A program made the position numbers and the translations under genes. Below the pieces are notes generated by a model that did no database searches, was not told where the DNA came from, and saw only the letters and a program-made list of their open reading frames with translations. From Sarcocystis neurona (taxonomy: Eukaryota; Apicomplexa; Conoidasida; Eucoccidiorida; Sarcocystidae): 64,000 nt of DNA. The first letter of the stretch is position 1. The number at the start of each line of letters is the position of its first letter. Location of the stretch: positions 434,001 to 498,000 of the forward strand of contig KL647308.1 of NCBI GenBank assembly GCA_000727475.1, read 5' to 3'. Positions 1 to 12,472 of this stretch are shown here, piece after piece.

Positions 1-888
1 CACGTAGTATTAATTCGAATTCAGTGAGGGCACTTCTGTAGACGGTGTCCCGTGCTGTGGTGGGCCGGCCCAAGTGCCCGCCCGGCCCAACCTCGCTGCA
101 CCGTGCAGATGGTGTTTTGTTGACTTTTTGGGACTACTCCTGCTGTGGGGCCTTGTGTACGTTATACAGGTCCCTTTCACTTGCACAACCGTAGAGACGT
201 TACTCTATACTTGGTAGCTGAATTCCCTGCGACGAACCACTATTTGTTGTTCTCCGTGTAAGAAAAGGCGCATTCTCTGGGACAAATGCGCAACTCGGCA
301 TCAACCCCACCACTGCACGAGGGTTCAAATTTCATATGTGGTATACCTATGCTGCATTCCAGCTGTACAAACCACAAGTCGCTCAATGGGACTTCAAAAG
401 CACATGCATTTGTAGGTACGGAAACTCCCGTCTCTTCGTCACAGAAGCAGTGCAAGTTAGTCTAAGCATATGCATACAGTTATTCTAATAGATATTTGTA
501 TTTCCCATCCACCCGACATGTTCCCGACGTGGCTTTCTGATGATCCAGTAGCTACCATCGTTTTGTAGGTGGTACGTAGTGTAGTCACCAGTAATTCAGC
601 AGCTACTGTGGTTTTGTCAGGTGTATTATCCCTTTCCTTCATTGTGGATGGTACGTACTGTAGTGACGAATACAGGACCGTGTTCAACAGGCACGTCTGT
701 CTTTTCAGTTATGGGGGAACCTACAGTTCGCTGAGGGAACCTACAGTTCACTTGTTCACCCAACGAATATAATCATGGGCGAAGAGTTGGTAAGCTGGCT
801 TTCTTTGACGTTGTGCTGTGCACAGGCGAAATTGTATATGACGCTGCTATGCGCGTTACGTATACGTTCGTAACGTAGTTGCCTGGCC

Positions 889-1155
889 TCCTGACGATTA
901 CATCAGAACAGCAGTCCGGCTCTTGACAGTGGTACCTTCAGCGCGGATGCACGGCTACTATTCTGTCGCCCTGTACGCTAGTAGATGCGTGACCCCCGGA
1001 CAGAATAGCAATTCAGTGCTCGACAAAACTAGTGGTCTATCCACCGGTGCGTCAATAGTTTCGTGGCCCCCTGACATATACATTAGAATAGCAGTCCGTT
1101 TCTCGACAATGCTACATTCAGCGTTAGCGTACAGGTAGTATTCTATTCACGTGTA
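889..1155. repeat. Diverged tandem duplication, period 180 bp
   Basis: The block beginning with CTGACGATTACATCAGAACA at 891 recurs as CTGACATATACATTAGAATA at 1071, exactly 180 bases later. The similarity continues for about 80 bases, through a shared GCAGTCCG and a shared ATTC-GC-TT-CAG pattern, with roughly one quarter of positions changed. Only two copies are visible. Confidence 0.6.
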
Positions 1156-4100
1156 TACGGTAGAAATACGTGCATCTTTTGGAAACTCGTGGAAAGCTGA
1201 TGGAACGAGCGTTCTTAAATCCCGACATCACAAGTTCCCGTCTAAAATTGATTATCAGGAATCTGGCACACCGCAGGTGTCCACCTGACGAGTCAGACGT
1301 GAAGAGGGTGATCCTTCAATATATCATTTCAAGTCTGAATGGCTGAGGTCCTTTGCGGTCTCCAATCGTCTGCATGTCCTTCGATGAGCATTTAGTCTAA
1401 ATGACAATAATTTAAGTGTAGAGGCGGAGGACCTACCGATCCTATTTAATGGTCTGCGTCCGCCTCTTCCGAGCAGCATACGCTACATGTATCCATCCAG
1501 ACACCACACCTCTTGAGCCGCACTCGTTAACAAGAAGTTTCCGTAGGACAACGACTACAGGGTAATACTACAAAAGTAACCAAAAGGCGTCCGTCCAACA
1601 AAGTAAAGGTATAAAAGACGCTGTGAGAGACGTAGTTGTCGACGAAATTTATCACAAAGAGGAGTGTGCGTCACACTCTACAAGAATCACATGTGATATG
1701 CCTGCGTGCTGTGGGAGCGTGCGCTTGGAAGAATTTAACACCGGAAGGACCCCGACGCTCCCATTCACTAGAACTTCAAAGTTCCCCTGCGATGCAAGTA
1801 AATTCTAGGGTATAGACCAGGTGCAAAGCCTGAAAGTCATCTGAATGTGTAGTCAATTACGTATGAGCGTGGTAGTGCCCACGTGACTGCCCAGTGCAGA
1901 TCTGCCGCTGGCGGAGGAATGTCCGATGTGTCCGTCTGAACAGGAGCACAAGCAGCCCGAAGAGCGCAGATAAGGAACTGCCTAATAAGTAGCTCACTCT
2001 TCGTAGGACCACCAGATGAGCAGGTCCAGTAGCAGCTGCAGCAGGTGGGCAGCAATCCCAATTTCAGCGACTGCGCCAGTAGCGTTCGCGCTTGTTTTCA
2101 CCAGAGTAACGATTTCGCACCCTCTGGTGACAGTTCATCTGCCCTGTTCATCAGAAAAGTGCACAGGTAGATCCACCCATGCATATCGCACGTGTTTTTG
2201 ACAGTCTTCCGCTTACGAACACACGGAGCCAAGTTGATCTGCGAACACTGCTCCAGAAATAATTTGTGCAGGCTACGAGATTGCAACGAAGAATTAACTC
2301 CTTCTGCGTTGTGACATCATCCAAACGGCATACTGCGATGTATACTTGTATAGAGATGCACGATTTGTCAATGTGCTGTCGCGAGGAAGACCGTTCGACT
2401 GGGAACGGAAAGAACTCCGCAGGCTCTAGAGTATAGGGGACGACCAAGGCGGCTACCTCGTCACAGCAAGAAGGGACATCAAGCAGCACCGCTTACTTCT
2501 AAGTCCGGACAATAACACCTAACGCTACCTGCTAACATATACTGCCAGTTCACTGGACAGAATCCACGGGCGTGCGTTGCTTCCAGTAGCGCACACCTGC
2601 GTTCTTTGCAAAAATTGCAGACGAACTGGCGATTGAGTGCGTCAAGGACAGGACGCCAGGTACCGTTTCGAGACTATAAGCGGAAAGGACAGACGTCTAT
2701 GAGTCGTCCTTGATGTTACCATCTGTGGCGAAAGAACGAACCGAACTTTTCCTTCTGTTGAAACTTTATAAAAATTCCTTCGCCCCCACCACCACCGCGG
2801 GCCCCCGACTGTTGGCACGAAAGCGTGCTCATACACGTACAATCCATACAGGAGAGGAGGGAGCTGATCCGCGAGAGGAAAGCGGCTTAAGTTCCCCCCT
2901 TTTGAATGTGACAGAAATGACTCACGCGCAACATTGTAGATTAAAGATGTTCTGCATTCGCGCAGGCCAGATACGGACGGGTACATGCGTTCTAACAACG
3001 AGTATTCTCCTGTCCTTTTCAAAACAAATGACCAGCGGTCCCCAGCCAATCTTCGCTCTTCGGTCAAGAAAAGAGAAACGGGTGCTTCAACTGTTTTCAC
3101 AGGTCCGGAGGGCGAGTTTTCTTTACATCTTCCTTTCAGGATGCACAGCAGAAACGCTTGTGTGTTGCGTTTCCGCAGAATATTCTGCTTGTCCTGCTCC
3201 ATCTTGCCCACTCTGCGTTCACTTCAGCCTCTCCCTGTATGACATTCGCCTGTACACATTATTGTTACCCAGGTGATGCATTCAACAGCACGCAATACGT
3301 GCGCAACAAATTACTCGCAAGTTGTCTCTGTTTCTTGTTAATGCACGCTAGCCTCACACAAACGGGTCGGCCAAGTCTCGCACGAAGCAATTTTTGTTCC
3401 GTCCCATCTCTGTTCCATCTTTTCTGAACTCAGTGATCCGCCTTCACAGAGCCCCAAGCAGGGAACAGGGATTGATATGGTGCGACTGTCAACACAGTGG
3501 ATAACGGCGCTAATTTCGAGCAGTGTATTCCCCTATCTGTTTCTCGATCACATCTCTGGGTGAAAGCTGGCAGTTGGCGGGGTTGTTTACACGGAACCGG
3601 GAAAAACATCGAGCACGAAGGAATTGACAACCGCACAGAAAAGGCCCGGACTTCAGAATTATTAGAGAGTCTTTCAGGCATCAAACCTGTGCCTCCAGAA
3701 CCGCAGAGAAGACGTTTTCGATGTTGGTTACCCCTCATGATGTCGACCAATGCTGATGATTCATGTATTTTCGACACCCGCAGAAAACCCTTCAGCGTCG
3801 GGAGAGCTGAAACTCTGGGTGTCAAACGGCCTTTCTGCCGGTGATAGGGACGTTTACTGACGGTCTTCACTGAGAAGAACACACTACTTCTGCGGCTGTT
3901 CCCACGACAAACAACAGGTGGGAGGCAGACTTCAACGTCATCGGAGAAGATCAACTGTTTAGATGTAGAACACGAGGCACGGCGAGCAACAGGGAGAAGG
4001 GAGGGCAAATGCAAAAAAGCATGGTACAGACTCCGTCGTCTTGAGTCTGCGCGAACTCCATTGAGGGTTGTTAGCCCCTCCGTGGCTCTGTTTCTTCAAT

Positions 4101-6358
4101 CCTACGTTGTGATCAACCGCGCGCACCACTTTAAAATTGTCACGATGACGTGTGGGAAGAACGCGTTCTTGCCCGCGTCAAGGGTTCTCTGTTTGGAAAG
4201 CAGCTACCATCCTGCATTGTTTGTTACCGCTCGCATACGATCCCCCTACTGCGTGGGAGGCAAAGATTAACCCATTCTTTGAAATGCAGCAGCCAACAGT
4301 TCCCAGCGCAGAACTCCACCCACCTACGATGGTTTCTACTCACAGAAGATACAGGTGTAGACACTGTAAGAATACACTTAGAACGGTTGTGGCTACAGAA
4401 GGGAGAGGCCTATCCCAGCCAATCGAAACTAACTTGACGTCTGCGCAAAGAACAACCAACCGAATTTCCAACGTAGCTACCAGTCTGAAAAGAGAAATCT
4501 CAGGGCGTAAAAACAGGTACTCCCTGTCATCTTCCAGTTGAACGACGTAGAGATTAATGCGTAGCCACAGGAGGCCATACTACAAGGGTGTAGCAGAGAT
4601 TTACGTGGGGATGAATTTGTCCTGTGAGAAATCTGTGCTTTTTTGTAGAGGATTGCACCACAGATTCATGTGTTCGCACATACCTAATGAGCCTCCGTGC
4701 TATGATGGATTCGTGTACTGGGAGTGTTGCGCTGCTAGAACTTTTCCATCCTTTCTAAATGAAGTACAGTGGTTGTGGAGACCCGCAGCGCCAGCCTCCA
4801 GGAGTACGGGGGGCGCCGTCGACATAAAGAGGTCGAGGACGCCACTTTTTTGTCAGCAGACACCACATACTGAAGGCCAGCGTAGTATGGATAACGAGAG
4901 GTGTCCAAGCGCTGAATCGCTGCAGGGGGCGGAAAGTAGCATAATTGATGTTGAGTACATTCTCTACAGGTACTTCAGGCGAACTCTTAGTATGGAGACA
5001 AAATCGAAGAAATTTGCAGACATGACGGAAGGCGTGCGCGCTGAACACGAATACACACGCAGGGGAGAACTCTTTTGCAATAGATAGGGGCCATAAAATG
5101 CTTGGTGACATCTGCCATGTGAGAAGCTTCCAATCCTAGAGACGGTACAGGCACAGTGCGCTGCCCCAAGAGTAGCATGGTGTCGTATATTCCATATATG
5201 CCTCTGCCACATATACTGGACGGCTGTTCCTGCACAGCTTGTAACAGGTACTGCTAGGGTTTGCTGCAACGTATTCAGGGAAGCTTCTGGAAGATCCTTG
5301 ACCGTGTACCACACACTCTTTCAGCGGTTTCAATTGAAGTAGGTCTTGTCCCCAGAGTGTCGTTAGCGGTGCACTACTACGAGTCACTGGGACGAAAAGT
5401 TAAACGGGTACGAGACACCCTACTGCTTTTTGGCCCTTGATGCCGCGGCTACGCAAAATGTTGTTGTATCTTAATTTCATGCGCGCATGTCTGTGCGTTC
5501 ACCGCACGTACCATTAAGAAGGAGAATGAGGACGCTGGAGACACTGTCGATCTGCAACAACGCAACACTCTGCCGAAGGTACTAACACGGCAGGGTTGTG
5601 TGGTTCCGTTGTGTTGGCCCCACGTACTCACCACAGGATTTACGTATTCGGACGTAATGCTGAATCTCCTTCTCTTCCCTGTTTCCCCGCGTCGCACTCG
5701 AGTAGCACGACGCGTTGTTTAACGCAAAAAAAGTGGTAGTACAGGTGAAAAGAGGAATGTTGTGCTGCACGTGTGACACGGTTACGGCAGCCTGGCAAGC
5801 GCACGTGGGGAGCCGTTCAGCCGCGCCTTTTCAAATCAAGAATTGCCGGCGGTGCTTTCTTCCCCGAACAACAAGACGCCTTGCTTGACTCCTGGGTGGG
5901 TGATGTCTGATGTCAGTCGTTAAAAAAAAAAGTAGTCTCTGGCAGTCACCGGACTACCTCGCCGAAGAGTCGTGTGCGAAGGTGAAACTCATTGACTAAC
6001 ATATGACTTCCTGACACCTAAGTAAATTCCCCTGGATGCTTGCTTCGATGGAGCCAAACATGCACACATGTCACGACTACAAGGGTACTACAGTAGCAAG
6101 CATTTCATGTTGCGATTTCATTGCATACTGCAGAGCTTATCTAGGCCTCACGTCACCCCTTGTGGTGGACTGCAAAGTGCAGAATGATTCTGGTTTTTGG
6201 ACAATAGGAACACCATGTGTATCAGTTTCCTCCCGAGACCATTTCCTGTGAGTCCATTTCGCAATTTGCACAAAAGTAGCATATTTCCTCCTGGGCTGAA
6301 ACGCAGCTCTGATTTCGTACATGACTTCCGCCGAACTGCGACGGCGACGATGATTTTG

Positions 6359-6396
6359 CCGGGGGGGGGGCGGGGAAGGGGGAAGGGGACTGGGAG
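6359..6396 (+). repeat. G-run with quadruplex potential
   Basis: A run of ten or more G is followed by CGGGG, AAGGGGG, AAGGGG and TGGGAGG within about 38 bases. This gives at least four G-tracts of three or more with short loops on the plus strand. No gene is recognised next to it, so any role is unknown. Confidence 0.6.
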
Positions 6397-8130
6397 GCGC
6401 AGCAACACCAGTAGTCCTCCTGATGAATGATTGGGGGTTTGGTGCACAGGTGTCGCCAGGAATTGGGGCTATCTCACGCGAATGTCGGTAACATCAGCGG
6501 TGGGGCAACAGCATCCAAAACAGAGCATAGCCGCTTGTGCACCACAGAGTAAAATCTCTGACAGTCCAAATCCAGTACGCGTGGCGACTCCCTCAGACTT
6601 CTACTAGTCATACACGCACACATACGTCTTTGAACATGCACATGTGTATCTGTGCCTGTGCGCATCTCCTGTGACTGTGGAGTTCCTGTTTATCTAGAAG
6701 ACACGGTCCTGTTTGCCGAAAGTTTCCGTTGTGTCTGGCAACCCTGTGTACAAGCTGTGTGTCTCCCTATTCTGACCGTGTGATTCAGTACAACGCTTGT
6801 TTGATCAAGGCCACAAGTCTGAAAGGTCCAATGACACGCAAGTGGTCGAAATGAATGTTAGTACTCGTTGTTCCGCCGTGTCTAACATTGGATTTGTCCA
6901 CTTGCATAGGTGTACCTAGCAACCTCATGTGTTGCCTCTCGGGCGACCACTGTACGGAATACGTCCCGACAACGAGATATAAGAGTTCGGTATATCGTTT
7001 GACGCAGTTTACGGGGGGGCTAATTGAAAACGAGGGCGTCGGCAAATTGGTTGACCGTGTGCGACCACGTTTGTTGTCCCCACCCCACGCCATAATGAAC
7101 TACCATCCTGTGGGATTCTGCGTCATTAGACGTGTAAGTATTTGTTGTGCACATACAGACACCCACATTTTTGCCTAGGACTAATTGTCGCTCTCGTTCT
7201 GTCAGATGCCCGCTGTTATGCCGAAAAGTTCTCTGTATGTGACAGCACCGGATCTAGTTGAGTGAAATGTTCTCTTTCAGTTTTTATCACTCGCTATAAA
7301 ACCGCTGGAAGTACTCTTTTGTCTTGTGCACTCGCGAGTCCGATCGGAATAGAAAGAGTGCAACCAAGCGCGGCAGTGGTACTTGGCACTATCTGCACAA
7401 TCCAGTGCGAGAGAGGTCGTACACTCAGGGGAAGTATCGTTGTATCAGATGCGAGTCGTTTTGTTTCACTTCATTCACAGTTCGCCTGCGCGACCACTTA
7501 AGAGCTAAGTGACGGCGCATTACAGGCCTGTACGTGGGTACCACAGCATTGCACTAGGAGTCGCAATCGTGGGCGCAGATGTTTCAATATTAGATATGGT
7601 AATCATATGTTGCCGTGCTGAGACTGACCTCGCTTTCCGTTTCACGGTCTGTGGCTATCCGTTTGCTAATTATACGCTGCTTTCATGCAGGATTTGTGCC
7701 TGTGTTGGTTACACTTCACAAAGTCTGCCACCGTGGAAGCAACAGCATCCAGGCGCACATTGATTCGTGCATAGAAGTAACATTTGTTCCTGTATAAGGC
7801 CGTGAGTGGTATGGCTGCTTCACGGCTACGAATCCAAAAAGAGCCTCGGTGTGTGCGTTAATACACCTCAGATCCGCTTACACGTACAGGTACGTGCACA
7901 GTTGTGACACAGACGCACATAATCATTCCAGTACGTAATATATGTATACGTGAGTATCCGCAGCAGCACAGAAAAAATGAGAACTCGGGAGTGCTGCAGA
8001 ACTGTTGTAGACTGACCAGTTTAGCACTCCCTTATTTTACACAGGCAGTACACCCATTAATGCTTTATTGCGCCGCTGTTGCCCTTGGGCGTTCTGCAGC
8101 TGCATCTGCTGTCTCTGAGTGTGCGACACA

Positions 8131-11100
8131 CGGACACGTTTAATCCTTGCTCCGTTCTGCTGGAGAGACAATGAACTCAGTCTCCTCGCAACGGAACATG
8201 TCGCCGCGCGGCGCACGGTAGTCACTCATCATTTCTCGGTGCACGCTTACGTGAATATGAAAACAAATTACGAATCTCCCTCTCTCCTCACCAGTGTTGA
8301 CGGGGGCATCATCCCTTCTCCTTCTCTGTGTACGGGTTCGTACAATACGCGAAAGACATGTCGTGGATTTGCATTTTACGCGGCAGAGACTCTGCACGCC
8401 AAAGCAATCACCAACATAAGATATACTGCAATATATACACACATACACATATATGCATAAACGTGCGCTTGTGCGGGTCGACCCGTAGTGTAAAGTCGGT
8501 CGTACCTTCACGAGCGCTAAGGAATTTACAGCCGGCACGACCAAATAGCTTGCGCATCTGGAAACAGTACAGCTCTTTCCAACAATCGCTGTAGATGATC
8601 GTATACCGGAAAATATGCAATTAGGAGATAAAGTTGCAAAATGCCAGTGCCTGCACGGCCTGCCGGTGCTTGCTATTGTGAACGTAGAAGCCTTCCGGGG
8701 GCACCTGCAGTTGCCGGCATATTGTCTACGAGTCCCTCCCGTACAGCCACACCACCATCTACAGCCACCTTGTAGACACACCCCAGATATATATATATAT
8801 ATATATTATGTATATATACGTCCACCTCTACATACATATGTATATCAATATACGCATTTATCCATCTGTATTTGTATCTTCACCCTGTCGTATCCCCGTG
8901 TCTCAATCTCTTCTTTTGTATTATGCACGTGAGCGCAATTGTACATGAGATTTGAGACACACTGACGTCCTGTATGAAGGAAGAAAATAATACTTCACCA
9001 TGTGCCTTCGCCTGCTTATATAGACCTATACACGTACATGTCTACATGTGCAGAGTGGGGATTCTTGCGCCAAGTCGCTCCAATAGCTCGACGCTGCCTG
9101 TTCCACTGTCGTACAAGAGACTTCGACACGCACTCTGAGAAGTGATCGAGACCACCTCTGTTCTAAGGGACCACACCCTTGCTGTCCTCTCTATTATTAT
9201 GCACCTGCCACGGTCTTTGATTTGCCTCTATATTCGAAATGTTTCCACCGCGGCTTCCGCAATTTTTCTCCTCCAGCAACACGAATATTTCTCCGTTTCT
9301 CTCTCGAACCTCGACAGGGTCCTTTTTTTCTTCCATCTCAACAATCTTCCAAAGTGACTAACCGTGCGTTGTCTGTGATAACCTATACTACCTCCCTCCT
9401 CTCCCACTGCCCTGTTCAAGTCACTTTTTCGTCGCAAGCCATTTGGTGGCTTTTCCTCCTCCTCGCTCGTCCACTTAAAAGACTTCGGCACTCTCGTCTA
9501 TCACTGCGATGGTACCGCCTTACTTGCTGATTAAGCCTGCCTCGATGTATTCGTGTTTCACAACTATTATTGTCTTCACATGTTAACCCATCACCTTAAT
9601 CTTCTTCATTTAATCTTACCTATGTTCACCAGCAGCCGTACTCCGGTCTCTCCCTGCTCTCCGCTTGGCTCAGCCTTCCTCACCGATATGGGTTGTTCTC
9701 TCGCTGACTTCTGCACTTCTGTCGCATACACTTACCACCAAATACTTTCGGTCTTCGACTTCACTATCTCGATATTCAGTATCGCTCTCATTCGCTCTCC
9801 TCAATGCAAGTCTGTTCTTTGCGTAGCTTCTTAGTATGCGTATTTTACTCTTCCCTACGCAATTCAGGATTACAAGATGAAGTTCTTGTCAGTCTCCCCA
9901 TAGTTTTTTTGATCATCGCTGGCACATTGACGCATACGTCAACTTCTGCGTCTTTGTCGTTTCATTCTCCTCAGCTGCTCCACCAATGTAGCTGCCTTTC
10001 TATCTTTTCGCAACGGATGTCTCTTGAGTAAAGAGTTTCATTATTGAGTTTTTCGTCTACGCCGCTGCAATATTTCTGCGTTCCCTTCTCTCTTTTCAGC
10101 GGTCTCCGCTGCATCCCCTCTTCTTCATCGTCCGTCGTCGCTTTGCTACTCCCCATCTCCAGCAAAATCATTCTAAAGATACCTAGGTATCTAGTAGTTT
10201 CCAGGCTGTCGCCGCCTTCCCAGCTCATCTCCCGAATATAGGCAGTGCTCTGATGGCGCGGTACAGTGCACAGATTCAGTAAAATAATAATTACCTCTCC
10301 TTAGACCAAGAATCAGCACTTCAGCTACTCGCCGCATATTCTATGCAATAATACATGTACATATGCGTGTTGGTGTAGAATTCTACGAAATTGATGCAGA
10401 GCTACACGGAGGCACGCCCTCGCGTACTGCACTTTAGAAGAGATCTCTCGCTGAACCAGCCAGTCCCGCTGCTCTCGAGCAGTGAAAATTTCTTTCGGCT
10501 CTGTGTTGATCAGCAGCACATTATTCTTAAAGCTCACGAAGACCGACGCTCTCTTCCATACCATCTCAACGACGAGGACGCTGGCTACGTACGCTTTGAG
10601 TCCTCCTCTCATGAAAGATTGATCCGCACCTTTTACATCTACACAGTAAAAACAATGTTCTTCTGCAATAGCGTTTGTGGTCTGACTACAGCGAGAGCCT
10701 TCGTACTCTCACCGTAATTTTGCAAAGGAAGGCCGACGGTATACAGAAATGAGCATGCACTCATCCATAAGCTACGGTGTGCATAAGTCTTCGTGTACTT
10801 GTTGTGAAGTACTTCGATGCCGTTTACAACCCCCACGCAGAATACCGATGCGTCAGCACTATATTTTTGAATATTCTTACGGTCAGTACGCAGCAGTTCC
10901 GCAGTGGTCTCTACACCACATACGTTAATATCGGCCGTCTCTGGCTGAATTCTTCGAATACTCTGCTGTATCTCAGATGCAACGATTTCGGTGTAATGTG
11001 GAGCACTCCAACGCATTACTCTCGATGCTTTGAACAGTCGGAAAAGCCGCAACTCGGAACGAAATATGCAGCAGTATAAATGCTGTGTCGCTACGGCAAT

Positions 11101-12472
11101 CAGACGCCTCTGCAATTGTTTGTGCACAACGGCGTCGAAGCTCTTTGTCTATCTTCTTCCACCGGCTCCCAACACAGAAACAGCAGCACTAGTATCAACG
11201 CGCTCTAACCTTCCGGCATCCTTCAAAGGAAAACTACGAAATCAAAATAGCGCTATAGGCGTGACACTGTCGTTGACTCTTTCACGATTCTGGTTAGGCA
11301 GTTTCTTAAAAAAAGACTGCCGTGCAGCGGGCTCGGCAGACCAGACTCTTCGGCTCTATCCGGCTAACGTGCGTTCCCTCCTACCGACGTCACCCCAGCG
11401 CCCTGCAGTTACTTTTTTGCACAGGCTCTTCGTGTCGTCACGCCAAAGCAGTGAGGCTCTCTCGCTACCTCGTTGGAGAAATGACCTTTCCTGAAAAATC
11501 CTTCCTATAAACTGCGTGGTCCTTTGTCTTCGTAACATCTCTTCTGATTGTCTGCACAAAAGTGGGTCCCTTCAAATTTCGGCACTTTTTGAGGAGTTCT
11601 GCAATGGAGATGCACCGCCTTGCCCACAGCTCCTCGGTTCAACTATCAACGCAGTGGGAGCAGGTAACCGCCTACACGAAGTGCACGCATGCGAAAAAGG
11701 AGACTGTCTTCTTCTACGCATGGGCAGAGGGCACGCTGCACGCCAACGTGGGACTTGTCGGTGATTCGCCTTGCTGGTCTCCTGTTCTCCCTCTGCGTAT
11801 ATTTTGGTATTCCGCTGAAGTAATCTCCACTGAACACGAAGCAGCAGTTCTTTCACATCCCTCTGCATCGCTCGCGCAGTAGAATGCATCTGCGTAGAGA
11901 GTCGACCTACATAACACATGCAGTACAATCTACCTCCTTGCAATGTCCACTACCAGCTGCACACCCAGAAGAAAATTAGTACATAACTGTCGTGGAGGGC
12001 GCACGCATACAAGATACACATATATTGAATGATTTCATACATACGCATTGTTCGTCTTACAGTGGCAGCTATTTTCCCTGCCTGCAGAGGCAGGATTGCC
12101 GTTTAGAGCTTTGCGACGCCATCTCTCTCACGCAGTAGTAGCGGAAACTCCGTGTGGAACGCATTAAATACGCATCACTGGAAGAATGACTATTCTCATA
12201 ACAAGCAACTTCCTCCGTGTCAGACAATTCGCTCCACCGCAGGCCCGAACTGCTGTTATCGCATTCAGTTCGCGCACTGCTGGAAATCAGCCTCCTGCGC
12301 TGCGGACGCTACCTCTCTGCACGGCCAGGGAGTGAGGTGCCAAACTGTACACGAGATATGTACACCACATCTCGTCCTCTTTGACGTCACGGACGCACGT
12401 TTGCACGTGTTCGCTGCTGCGGGTGTGTGTCTCGTAGCATGAGTCCTATGTTTCTTTCCTTTGTTTCAAGAT
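8131..12472. other. Intergenic stretch with pyrimidine-rich block
   Basis: A short (TA)n tract lies near 8785-8806. The plus strand from about 9140 to 10240 is strongly enriched in C and T. Several minus-strand frames (9228-9491, 9971-10228, 10325-10612, 10639-11127) read as Lys/Glu/Arg-rich peptides with no long homopolymers. I cannot join them through convincing splice sites or recognise a family. The 10639-11127 frame, 162 codons, is the most protein-like but starts at GTG. The right edge probably includes the 3' UTR of the transportin gene that ends at 12473. Confidence 0.4.

Larger units (their letters stand above)
1..8130. other. CAG-poor stretch without a supportable gene
   Basis: This stretch has none of the CAG/CTG runs that mark coding sequence elsewhere in the window. 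Open frames are short, begin mostly at non-ATG codons, and show no amino-acid bias or recognisable motif. The longest lie at 2642-3211 and 3430-4014 on the minus strand and at 4557-5087 on the plus strand. I see no splice-linked set of frames, no tRNA-like cloverleaf and no retroelement motif. The stretch is best treated as repeat-poor intergenic DNA, but a fast-evolving or degenerate gene cannot be excluded. Confidence 0.55.

Noticed and set aside
2642..4014. Two minus frames of 189 and 194 codons in the CAG-poor left end
   Set aside because: They begin at GTG and TTG, show no composition bias or motif, and overlap plus frames of similar size.
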